Shown: positions 1 to 6,740 of the stretch, one piece after another
Numbering within the stretch: the first letter of the stretch is position 1
Layout of the letters: every line of letters starts with the position of its first letter
Assembly: GCA_964538875.1 (NCBI GenBank)
Contig: CAZIHO010000053.1
Span: 1-22,247 of the forward strand
Source: CAZIHO01 sp964538875
GTDB lineage: Bacteria > Pseudomonadota > Gammaproteobacteria > Chromatiales > Chromatiaceae
Direction of reading: 5' to 3'
Length of the DNA: 22,247 nucleotides
Notes under the pieces: model-generated
The model's input: only the letters and a program-made list of their open reading frames with translations
Told to the model about the DNA's origin: nothing
The model's database searches: none
Translations under genes and position numbers: made by a program

Positions 1-1
1 G

Positions 2-34
2 CGGGTCATCGACCACCGCAAGGACCGCAGATAG
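2..34 (+). CDS. C-terminal tail of a rightward gene cut by the left edge
   Basis: Frame 2 of the + strand is open from the window edge and reads ten codons (RVIDHRKDRR) to a TAG stop at 32-34. The tail is basic and hydrophilic. It is too short to assign a family. It would converge with the leftward gene that ends at 73. That this is a real gene end and not a chance open frame is inferred from position: the 33 bases are otherwise unexplained and a short hairpin follows directly. Confidence 0.3.
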   Translation, partial: RVIDHRKDRR

Positions 35-46
35 GCGGCCGGGGCG

Positions 47-62
47 CGGTTCCGGGGAACCG
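47..62. terminator. Short hairpin between convergent genes
   Basis: CGGTTC, a CGGG loop and GAACCG form a perfect six-base-pair stem in the gap between the tail at 2-34 and the gene ending at 73. There is no T-run on either side, so it would be an atypical terminator. It could serve either strand. Confidence 0.3.
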
Positions 63-72
63 GACCCTGCCC

Positions 73-567
73 CTACTTGGGCTTCAGCACCCCTAGACGG
101 ACCTGGGGATCCAACTCCAGGATCCGCTCCCGGACTGGCGCCACCTGGCCGCCGGACAGGTCGATCAGCAACAGCAGCCGACCGGCGGCGATTTCCTTGC
201 GGAAGTCATCCAGCCAATGGCTGTGCCGATGGACGCCCAGCAGGGAGTTGACCAGGGCGCCGACGGCGCCGCCGCCCAGGGTAGCCAGGATCACCGAACC
301 CAGCCCTAGGCTGAGGCCAGCCGGCGGGAAGCGCAGCGCCAGCAGGGCGCCCAGCAGGCCGGCCACGCCGCCCAGCCCGATGCCCCACTCGACCCCCCGG
401 GCCAGTTCCGTCTTTTGCCAAACGTCCGCTTCCGGCAGTCCCCGCAGGTCCTGGCCCAGGCTGGCCAGGACGTGCATCTGGCGCTCCGGGATGCCGAATA
501 GCTCCAATTCGTTGACCAATCGCTCGCAACTGGCGCGATTGGGCAGGACTACCCAGAGCTTGCGCAT
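73..567 (-). CDS. DUF1269-type glycine-rich membrane protein
   Basis: A 164-residue protein whose pattern matches, from memory, the DUF1269 family. It has an N-terminal alpha/beta segment beginning MRKLWVVLPN with an HVL motif near residue 32, and an LPEAD segment near 44-48. A glycine-rich hydrophobic block at about 58-111, split by a PPAG turn at 81-84, should make two close-packed membrane helices. A short C-terminal alpha/beta domain (about 115-160) follows. The family's function is unknown; members are often noted as stress-related. The start is well supported: AGGAGG at 573-578 sits six bases upstream of the ATG and overlaps the TAG stop of the preceding ATPase gene (577-579), so the two are almost certainly co-transcribed and translationally linked. 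A signalling or membrane-partner role for the ATPase is inference. Confidence 0.85.
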   Translation of the reverse strand: MRKLWVVLPNRASCERLVNELELFGIPERQMHVLASLGQDLRGLPEADVWQKTELARGVEWGIGLGGVAGLLGALLALRFPPAGLSLGLGSVILATLGGGAVGALVNSLLGVHRHSHWLDDFRKEIAAGRLLLLIDLSGGQVAPVRERILELDPQVRLGVLKPK

Positions 568-576
568 GGCGGCCTC

Positions 577-2436
577 CTAGCCGGCGAACAACAGATTTTC
601 CGTTTCCCGGGTACAGCGGATACGGGCCGCTAACGGCAGGTCCTCGGGGAATTGCTGGGCGATGACCCAGATTTGGGAGACCTCGGCGCTCAACTTGGGC
701 AGCGCCACCAGGGCGTTGCGGGTGCGGGCTTCGTCGAACAGGGCGAAGGGTTCGTCCAGGAACAGGAACTGCCGGCCCAGGTCCAGACGATCGATGAGTC
801 CCTGGGTCAGGGCCAGGCGCAGCGCCAGCATGATCTGGCGCTGGGTGCCGCTGGAAATCTCGTCCAGGTCCAGGAAATCCCGCTTCTCGTTGGAGAAAGC
901 CCGCACGCTCAGATCCTGGTTGATTTGCAGGTGCTGATAGCGGCTTTCCGTGAACAGGGGCAGGGCGCGGCTCACCAGTTCCCGCAAGTGGTGGTTGAAG
1001 CGGTGGGAGATGAAGCGAATGGCGCTGGAGGCCAGTTCGTTGGCTAGTTCCCGCTCCTGAATACGGCGCTGATGCTGGGCCAACTGGCTTTGGAAGCCGG
1101 CTTCGATGTCCGCCAACGCCTGGTGTTGGGCGGCCCGGTCGATCTCGGTGGCGATCACGGAAGTCAGAGCCGCCAGGCGTTGTTGGGCACGACCCAAGAT
1201 TTGGTCCAGCCAGGCCGTTTCCCGGGCCACGCCGCCGGCTGCTTCCTCACCCCCTAGGTCGGATTCCTCTATGCGGGACCGCAGGTGGGCGCGGATCTCC
1301 GGATCGGAGCGGTGGCCAGAATCGGTATTGGATTCTGATTTCATGCCGGGCTGGTTGCGGGTGGCCAGGTCCGCCGGAACTTGGGCTTCCAGATCGTCCA
1401 GTCCCGCCAGTTCTCCGGCCAGGCGCTGGCCGCTGTCCCGGAGTGCCCGTACTCGACCGCCCAGCACCGCCGAGCGGATCCAGAACACCAGGCACAGCAG
1501 GGCACAGGCGCCGCCGCCGAACAGGAACCAGGGCAAATGTTCCCGCCAGCCGGGTAGGTTGCCGTCCAAGGCCATCTGCAATTGATCGGTCAGGGGCCAG
1601 CCCGGCTGTTGGGTGATGAGGGCCCAGAAGCCCAGGCCCAGCAGTGCCGCCAGCAGGAATAGGGTGCGCATCAAGCCGGCGAAGTCCTGACGCGACTCCG
1701 TGTCCCTCAGGCGAGGCTCGTCTTGCTGGTAGGCGCCGGCGGCCCTGACCAGGGGTTCCCGCCGCCCGCGAATTCCTTGCTCCAGTTCGCCCAGGCTAAT
1801 CCGGTCCCGCTCCAGATTGGGCAGCAGGCTGGGGTCGAAGGCGAGGGTCTGCAAGTCCGCCTGGGTGCCGGCCAGCTTGGCCTCGATTTCAGCGACGGCG
1901 GCCCGTTCCTTGGCCAGTTCGTCGTCGAACTCGCTCTGGCAATATTCCAGGGGCGCGATGCCGGCCATGACCTTGAGGGTATAGCTGTGGGGGTGGGGCG
2001 TGGTGAGTTCCCGCTGGGCCAGGTAGAAGGACTCCACGAACTCGTCGTACTCAAAGCCCAGAATATCTGCCAGGCTGTTGTCCACCGCCTCCACGCCCCG
2101 CGCCAGGGGCGGATCCGGTTGCTCCGCCCGGACCAGGCGGGCAGCATGATTGCCGTCCCGGTCCAGCAAGCGGGTCACCTCGTAGGATTGGCCGCCGTGG
2201 CTGAATTGCAGCGTGACCGAGCAGCGGCCCTCGCCCCAACGGATGAGTTTCTGGATATTGTCCCGCTCCACCGAGAAAGAGCGGCCGAACAGGGCAAAGC
2301 ACAGGGACTCGCCGATGGTGCTCTTGCCGGATTCGTTGGATCCGGAAATGGCGATGACGCCGTTTTCCGGCAGGGCGGTGAGGCGCAGACGGCGGTACTT
2401 GAGCAGATTCTCCGCGTTGAGACTTTGGATAATCAT
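577..2436 (-). CDS. Rad50/SMC-like ATPase with an internal membrane hairpin (YhaN-like)
   Basis: A 619-residue ABC-type ATPase of the Rad50/SbcC/RecF class. Visible motifs are Walker A GSNESGKS at 32-39, a Q-loop glutamine at 141 (AQRE), the signature ISSGTQRQ at 527-534, Walker B FLFLDEP at 557-563 and a D-loop ALFD. Charged, coiled-coil-prone stretches lie at about 165-245 and 405-475. Between them are two strongly hydrophobic segments, about 257-275 and 303-321, separated by about 27 residues, which look like a membrane hairpin. No CxxC zinc hook is present and the coils are short for a Rad50. From memory this resembles Bacillus YhaN more than SbcC. The ATG overlaps the stop of the 65-aa gene as ATGA (2433-2436), and GGAGGG at 2443-2448 gives a strong ribosome-binding site. 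ATPase activity is near certain from the motifs; DNA end or membrane-associated repair is inferred, and no nuclease partner is adjacent. Confidence 0.85.
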   Translation of the reverse strand: MIIQSLNAENLLKYRRLRLTALPENGVIAISGSNESGKSTIGESLCFALFGRSFSVERDNIQKLIRWGEGRCSVTLQFSHGGQSYEVTRLLDRDGNHAARLVRAEQPDPPLARGVEAVDNSLADILGFEYDEFVESFYLAQRELTTPHPHSYTLKVMAGIAPLEYCQSEFDDELAKERAAVAEIEAKLAGTQADLQTLAFDPSLLPNLERDRISLGELEQGIRGRREPLVRAAGAYQQDEPRLRDTESRQDFAGLMRTLFLLAALLGLGFWALITQQPGWPLTDQLQMALDGNLPGWREHLPWFLFGGGACALLCLVFWIRSAVLGGRVRALRDSGQRLAGELAGLDDLEAQVPADLATRNQPGMKSESNTDSGHRSDPEIRAHLRSRIEESDLGGEEAAGGVARETAWLDQILGRAQQRLAALTSVIATEIDRAAQHQALADIEAGFQSQLAQHQRRIQERELANELASSAIRFISHRFNHHLRELVSRALPLFTESRYQHLQINQDLSVRAFSNEKRDFLDLDEISSGTQRQIMLALRLALTQGLIDRLDLGRQFLFLDEPFALFDEARTRNALVALPKLSAEVSQIWVIAQQFPEDLPLAARIRCTRETENLLFAG

Positions 2437-2630
2437 GCCAATCCCTCCTCTTCCAGCCGTTGCAATTTGCGCATCACCAAGTCCAGGGCGGCGTCGAACA
2501 GGGGTTCGTCGAAGCTGTCCCCCGTGTTTTTGCGCCGTTCCCGCTCGCTGGCGCCGAATTCCGCGAACGCCTCGGTGGCGCTCTGGGGCCGGTGGAAGCT
2601 TAGGGGCTTGGATTCATCCTGGGTGGCCAT
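2433..2630 (-). CDS. Small acidic protein, first gene of the ATPase operon
   Basis: A 65-residue protein beginning MATQDESKPL. I do not recognise a family. It is hydrophilic and net acidic, has no signal peptide or membrane segment, and ends in a predicted amphipathic helix (LFDAALDLVMRKLQRLEEE, about 45-63). An in-frame ATG at 2694-2696 would add 22 residues rich in Arg, Pro and His. The ATG at 2630 is preferred because AGGAG (2638-2642) lies seven bases upstream and the extension reads like untranslated sequence. Its stop overlaps the ATPase start by ATGA, so the two are translationally coupled. A role as a small partner or regulator of the ATPase is inferred from this coupling alone. Confidence 0.7.
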   Translation of the reverse strand: MATQDESKPLSFHRPQSATEAFAEFGASERERRKNTGDSFDEPLFDAALDLVMRKLQRLEEEGLA

Positions 2631-2695
2631 CAGGGGTCTCCTGTGATGCGGTGGTTGATGCGTGTCCCGGCGCGGCGAGCCCTGCGCCCGGCCCA

Positions 2696-2701
2696 AGTAT
2701 A
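2696..2701 (-). promoter_or_regulatory. Candidate -10 box upstream of the ATPase operon
   Basis: TATACT on the minus strand matches five of six bases of the sigma-70 -10 consensus and lies about 65 bases upstream of the 65-aa gene. No good -35 box is visible at the right spacing (GAATCA at 17 bp), so it may need an activator or be a chance match. If real, the operon is transcribed separately from the RNB gene upstream. Confidence 0.3.
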
Positions 2702-2702
2702 A

Positions 2703-2730
2703 GGCACCATAGGCCGGATGATTCGGTGCC
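2703..2730 (-). terminator. Inverted repeat downstream of the RNB gene
   Basis: GGCACC (2703-2708) and GGTGCC (2725-2730) form a six-base-pair stem with a 16-base loop in the 132-bp gap between the RNB ribonuclease stop and the 65-aa gene. The loop is long and no uninterrupted T-run follows, so it is a weak terminator candidate. It could instead be an operator, since it overlaps the expected -35 area of the candidate promoter. Confidence 0.25.
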
Positions 2731-2762
2731 GTCGAGGCGTCCTGATGACTGGGGTCCCGCCC

Positions 2763-4598
2763 TCAACCGAGGGGCCGGGCGTGGAAATAGGCGCTCTGAT
2801 CCGCCAAGTCGAGTTCCCGGGTCTTGAGTTCCAGCCGGTCGTTTAGCTTGGGCGGTCCGGATAGGCGTACCTTGGCTTCCATGGCCAGTTCCGGGATCAG
2901 GACCGTGGCCTTGGACCCGTCGGTTTCCACCACCACCGCCTCGCCCCGCCAGTTGGGGTTGTCCTTCAGCCAGACCAATTTCCAGTGTTGATTGGAGCCG
3001 CGTTCAGCGCGGCGGATGGCCAGGCTGCCCGCCTCCGCCAGATCGATCCGCTGGGCGACCTGGGCCGGGTCCAGGGGCTCCCGGCCCGCCAGGACGGCGC
3101 GCAGTTGCTGATGGGTAAGCAGATCCGAATAGCGTCGCAGGGGACTGGTGGCGCGGCTGTACAGAGGCAGGCCCAGGCCGCCGTGGGGAGCCGGGTCCAG
3201 ACTGAGGCGGGTGGGTTTGATGCGCCGCCGGGCCGCGTACTGGGCAGCCAACCCGGGGGCCGGGGCTAGGCCCTCGGGGGCATCCTGGGTGGCGTAGGGG
3301 ATGGGCAGACCGAGGGCCTGGGCCTGGCGGGCTGCCGCCTCCCCAGCCATGAGCATGGCATCCGTGACTAGCGCCCGGCTGCGGAGACGGGGCAGGGAGC
3401 GGATCTGGACCACCCCATCCCGCACCCGGATGCTGACTTCCGGTAGCTCTAGCTCCACCGCGCCACGGGCCTGGCGGGCGGTGCGAAAGGCCTGGGTGAT
3501 GGCCAGCAGATCCCGGAACGGGGCCTGGTCGAGCTGGGTCTCCACCCGCTGATAACTGGTGCGCTGGACCCTTACCCAGGAGGGCACCACCTCGATGTCG
3601 GTGATTTCCCCGTCCCGCAGGCTAAAGCCGAATGACAGGGCCGGCGACACTTCCTGTAGCCCCAGGCCCAACCGCTGGGTGAGGAGTTCCGGCAGCATGG
3701 GCACCCACAACTCCGGCGCGTATAGGCTGGAACCCCGGCCGGCCGCTTCCTGATCCAGGGGATCGCCCGGCGTCACCAGGGCCGCCACGTCCGCCACATG
3801 GACCCAGATCCGGTCCCCGTCCAGGCTGAGGGCGTCATCCGGGTCTAGGTTGCCCTCGTCGTCGATGGCGTAGGCGGGCAAGCCGGTCAGGTCCCGGCGG
3901 GACTCGTTGGGCAGTTCGGGAACCGCCATCTGGGGTTCGCTGCGGGCTACCCGATGACGGGCCGGATAGGGGTTATGGCTGGGGGTCCAATAGCCCACCG
4001 CCACCAGGAGCCGGTGGGCGTTTTCCTTGGTTTCCTGGTGCCCCAGGGTCTGGAGTACGCGGCTGTGCTCCCCGTCCCCCAGCGCCAGGCGCTCTACTTC
4101 CAGGAGCCGTTCCCGGTCCTGATCCTCGCAGCGGTTCTCCTTGAGCCGGCCGATGAAGGCTTCCCAGGAGCGCTTTTCCGCTTCCCTGGCGTCCCGGGCA
4201 GCGCGGTCCCGGTTGACTTCCTCCAGGCTGCGTACCTGGATTTCCTGGGGCGACCCGGAAAAGTACAGGCCTTCCGCCACCCGCTGCCAGAGATTCCAGG
4301 CGCTGGCCGGGGTGAATTGGGAATAGGCCAGTTCCGACAATTCCCCCAGGCTGGTGGTGGTGCCGGCCAAGAGTTCCCAGGCTTCCAGCCATTCCTGGTC
4401 GTCGCCGGCCCGGCTGCTGGTCAATTCGCCGAGGGTGCGCAGCGGGCCCGGGTGCAGGACTTGCACATCCTTATCCCGAACTCGCTTGGTCTCGCCCCGG
4501 GCCAGTTCGATTTCGATTTTGTCGCCGATGGCGAGAACCCGGGCCGGGTGTTGTTTGTACAGCACCAGGCTGGACACTGAGGGTCGGGGTTCAGTCAT
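2763..4598 (-). CDS. RNase II (RNB) family 3'-5' exoribonuclease
   Basis: A 611-residue hydrolytic 3'-5' exoribonuclease that would degrade single-stranded RNA in the cytoplasm. The RNB catalytic block reads AIDDEGNLDPDDAL at 244-257. D246, D252, D254 and D255 have the same spacing as the four metal-binding aspartates of E. coli RNase II (D201, D207, D209, D210). The second RNB signature, ATSPLRRYSDLLTH (483-496), carries the substrate-binding arginine. A short S1-like region probably occupies about 550-600. Residues 1-235 do not read as the two standard cold-shock domains and are partly helical and charged. The start MTEPRPSV was chosen over an upstream in-frame codon at 4805 because that extension would run over the ygfZ coding sequence. 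No strong ribosome-binding site is visible. The gene is divergent from ygfZ. Confidence 0.88.
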   Translation of the reverse strand: MTEPRPSVSSLVLYKQHPARVLAIGDKIEIELARGETKRVRDKDVQVLHPGPLRTLGELTSSRAGDDQEWLEAWELLAGTTTSLGELSELAYSQFTPASAWNLWQRVAEGLYFSGSPQEIQVRSLEEVNRDRAARDAREAEKRSWEAFIGRLKENRCEDQDRERLLEVERLALGDGEHSRVLQTLGHQETKENAHRLLVAVGYWTPSHNPYPARHRVARSEPQMAVPELPNESRRDLTGLPAYAIDDEGNLDPDDALSLDGDRIWVHVADVAALVTPGDPLDQEAAGRGSSLYAPELWVPMLPELLTQRLGLGLQEVSPALSFGFSLRDGEITDIEVVPSWVRVQRTSYQRVETQLDQAPFRDLLAITQAFRTARQARGAVELELPEVSIRVRDGVVQIRSLPRLRSRALVTDAMLMAGEAAARQAQALGLPIPYATQDAPEGLAPAPGLAAQYAARRRIKPTRLSLDPAPHGGLGLPLYSRATSPLRRYSDLLTHQQLRAVLAGREPLDPAQVAQRIDLAEAGSLAIRRAERGSNQHWKLVWLKDNPNWRGEAVVVETDGSKATVLIPELAMEAKVRLSGPPKLNDRLELKTRELDLADQSAYFHARPLG

Positions 4599-4631
4599 CG
4601 TGTATTCGACCGCAAGCGCGGAGTCCTGGCC

Positions 4632-4660
4632 TTCTTGGCTATGGTTGGGTTGGTTATGAT
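4632..4660 (+). promoter_or_regulatory. Candidate ygfZ promoter
   Basis: TATGAT at 4655-4660 is a five-of-six -10 match with TTCTTG (4632-4637) 17 bp upstream as a poor -35. This is the most AT-rich part of the 102-bp region between the divergent RNB and ygfZ genes. The same stretch read on the minus strand contains TATCAT, so it may hold promoters for both directions. Confidence 0.35.
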
Positions 4661-4700
4661 ACTCCGTTCTTTGCTCTAGCGAGGGTTTCGACCAGGCCCC

Positions 4701-5714
4701 ATGGATACTGATTGGCAAGAGTTTCTCCTCTCCCAAGGCGCGCTCGGCGACGCCACCGGTGTTTTGGACTTCCCAGCGGAAGCCGGCGCCACTACCCACC
4801 TGCACGACCTGTCTCGCTTAGGGTTGATCGTCGTGAGCGGCGCCGACGCCGAGCGCTTCCTGCAGGGGCAGTTCACCAATGATCTGCGCCAAGTGACCGA
4901 AGACCGGGCCCAACCCAGCGGTTGGTGCAATCCCAAGGGTCGGCTGCTGGCCAGTTTTCAACTGCTGCGCCGGGACCAGGACTATGTTCTACAACTACCG
5001 GCGGAGCTGCTGGAGCCGGTACTCAAACGCCTGCGCCTGTTTGTGCTGCGTTCTCAAGTCAAGCTGGACCAAGCCGGCGGGCGGTGGCCCCGGATCGGCA
5101 TTGCCGGCCCGGACGCGCCAGATCTCCTGGCCCGGTCCCTGGGAACCCCGCCGGAACAGGACTGGGGATTAGCGCGGATCGGGGACCTGAGCCTGCTGCG
5201 GCTGCCCGGTGGCGGCCTGCCCCGCTTCGAGATCCTAGGTCCGGCGGCGCCCCTGGCTAATCTATGGCTGCGTCTGGCGGTGGATGCCCAGCCCGGCTGT
5301 TGGGACGACTGGGCGCTACTGGACATCCGCGCCGGCCTGGCCACCATTTTGCCCGCCACCGTGGAAGCCTTCGTACCCCAAATGGTTCACCTGGACCAAA
5401 TCGGCGGCGTGAGCTTCACCAAAGGCTGCTACAGTGGACAGGAGGTGGTGGCGCGCCTGCACTACCTGGGCAAGGCCAAGCGGGGTCTGTTCCGGGCCCG
5501 GCTGGTGGCGGACCGGCGTCCCCTGGCCGGCGACCTCCTCCATGACCCGGCCGGCGCGACCGTAGGTCAGGTGGTGGACGCCCGACCCACAGCCCCGGAC
5601 CGGCACGAATTGCTTCTGGTCGCAGACATCGGCGCGGCGGAGGCCGGCGGCCTGTGCCTGGGCAACCTAGGTCCCGCCCTGGAACTGCTCGACTTGCCCG
5701 GTTCCACATCCTAG
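4701..5714 (+). CDS. ygfZ: YgfZ, folate-binding Fe-S/tRNA-modification protein
   Basis: A 337-residue protein of the GcvT-like aminomethyltransferase fold. The diagnostic YgfZ motif KGCYSGQE is at 241-248, with the conserved cysteine at 243. The N-terminal part has the expected GADAERFLQGQFTNDL segment at about 47-62 and WCNPKGRLLA at 75-84. In E. coli this protein uses folate and supports assembly or repair of Fe-S enzymes, including the tRNA thiomethylation enzyme MiaB. Length is in the family's range. The ATG at 4701 is used; the upstream ribosome-binding site is weak. The gene is divergent from the RNB exonuclease, with 32 bases between its stop and the HDOD gene start, so the pair is probably one transcript. 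Confidence 0.93.
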   Translation: MDTDWQEFLLSQGALGDATGVLDFPAEAGATTHLHDLSRLGLIVVSGADAERFLQGQFTNDLRQVTEDRAQPSGWCNPKGRLLASFQLLRRDQDYVLQLPAELLEPVLKRLRLFVLRSQVKLDQAGGRWPRIGIAGPDAPDLLARSLGTPPEQDWGLARIGDLSLLRLPGGGLPRFEILGPAAPLANLWLRLAVDAQPGCWDDWALLDIRAGLATILPATVEAFVPQMVHLDQIGGVSFTKGCYSGQEVVARLHYLGKAKRGLFRARLVADRRPLAGDLLHDPAGATVGQVVDARPTAPDRHELLLVADIGAAEAGGLCLGNLGPALELLDLPGSTS

Positions 5715-5746
5715 TTTCGCCCCCCCGCGCCCTGGAGTACTGTCCC

Positions 5747-6586
5747 GTGGACGACGTTAATCAATTCTTGGCCAAGCTAGAGCGGGCCATCGCCCAGAAC
5801 AAGATCACGCTGCCAACCCTGCCCGAGGTGGCCCTGCGGGTTCGCGACGTGGTGGAGCGGGAAACCGCCTCTGCCCGGGAGGTGGCCCAGGTGGTGTCCA
5901 CGGACGCGGCGGTCACCGCCCGGTTGTTGCAGGTGGTGAACAGTCCCCTGTACCGGGGGCGGATGCCGGTGGACAACATCCAACTGGCGGTGACCCGTCT
6001 GGGTGGACGCATGGTGCGTTCCCTGGTGATTTGCGTGGCCATGCAGCAGATGTTCCAGGCCACGTCCCGGAATCTGGATCGCCGCTTCCGGGAAATTTGG
6101 GAGAAAAGCGTGGAAGTGGCGGGCATCAGCCGCATGCTGGCACGTATGCTGAGACACCTGGACGCGGAACAGGCCATGTTGGCCGGGTTGCTGCACAACA
6201 TCGGTGCCTTGCCGATCCTGGTCATGGCGGATGGGGACGACAACTTGGCGGCGGACGAGAAGCGCCTTGATTTTCTGATGGATCGCCTGGGTCCCACAGT
6301 GGGCCGGATGATCTTGGAAACCTGGGATTTCCCCTCGCCCCTGGTGGCGGTGGCCGAGAACTACAACAATTTTGCCTACGACGGCGGTCCCCAGGCGACC
6401 CTGGTGGACGTGGTGATCGTGGCGCGCCTCCAGTCCCTGCTAGGCAGCGACCACCCGGACGCGGCGCTCAATTGGGCGGACATCCAGTCCTTCGACAAGG
6501 TCGGCCTGGAGCCGGACGTGGAAGTGGTGGAAATGGAAGGCGCCCAGGACCAAATCAACGAAGTGCGGGGTCTGTTCCTGGGTTGA
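5747..6586 (+). CDS. HDOD-domain signalling protein
   Basis: A 279-residue protein starting with GTG at 5747. The start is supported by GGAG about nine bases upstream; an ATG in frame at 5654 would overlap ygfZ by 61 bases and adds a non-conserved peptide. The HDOD domain spans about 20-215: LPTLPEVALRVRD at 22-34, STDAAVTARLLQVVNSPLY at 51-69, LGGRMVRSL at 85-93 and LLHNIGALP at 148-156. HDOD proteins are regulatory relatives of HD phosphohydrolases that usually lack complete metal-binding residues. Here the usual HD pair at the LLHDIG position is HN (150-151), so phosphodiesterase activity is unlikely. The C-terminal tail (220-279) is acidic with no recognisable output domain. It is a probable stand-alone stress or second-messenger signalling component; the precise role is unknown. 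Confidence 0.88.
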   Translation: MDDVNQFLAKLERAIAQNKITLPTLPEVALRVRDVVERETASAREVAQVVSTDAAVTARLLQVVNSPLYRGRMPVDNIQLAVTRLGGRMVRSLVICVAMQQMFQATSRNLDRRFREIWEKSVEVAGISRMLARMLRHLDAEQAMLAGLLHNIGALPILVMADGDDNLAADEKRLDFLMDRLGPTVGRMILETWDFPSPLVAVAENYNNFAYDGGPQATLVDVVIVARLQSLLGSDHPDAALNWADIQSFDKVGLEPDVEVVEMEGAQDQINEVRGLFLG

Positions 6587-6591
6587 GGCCA

Positions 6592-6681
6592 GCCGGCATT
6601 TATCCGCCGGCCGCAATCGCCAGCATCATCTCCATTCGTTCACTTTGGCAACGCCGTTGCCGTCCCAGGGACCGTCCTGGG
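6592..6681 (+). terminator. Three consecutive hairpins after the HDOD gene
   Basis: Within the 154-bp gap before the protease gene are GCCGGC/GCCGGC (6592-6597 with 6606-6611), the near-palindrome GGCAACGCCGTTGCC (6647-6661) and CCCAGG/CCTGGG (6664-6669 with 6676-6681). None is followed by a T-run. They probably end the ygfZ-HDOD transcript. A small structured RNA or protease leader cannot be excluded. Confidence 0.35.
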
Positions 6682-6704
6682 CCGGAACCAGGTCTTAACA
6701 TCCT

Positions 6705-6710
6705 TATAGT
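6705..6710 (+). promoter_or_regulatory. Candidate -10 box of the protease gene
   Basis: TATAGT matches five of six -10 consensus bases and lies 31 bases upstream of the protease ATG. No convincing -35 is seen at 16-18 bp spacing, which would suit an activator-dependent promoter. The ribosome-binding site GGGGAGG (6724-6730) is very strong. Confidence 0.35.
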
Positions 6711-6740
6711 CCGGCTCCGCCTAGGGGAGGTTTGCATCCA

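Noticed and set aside
1723..2646. 307-codon open frame on the + strand opposite the ATPase gene
   Set aside because: It lies antisense to a gene with complete ABC-ATPase motifs. Its product has no recognisable motif, and long antisense frames are expected at this GC content.
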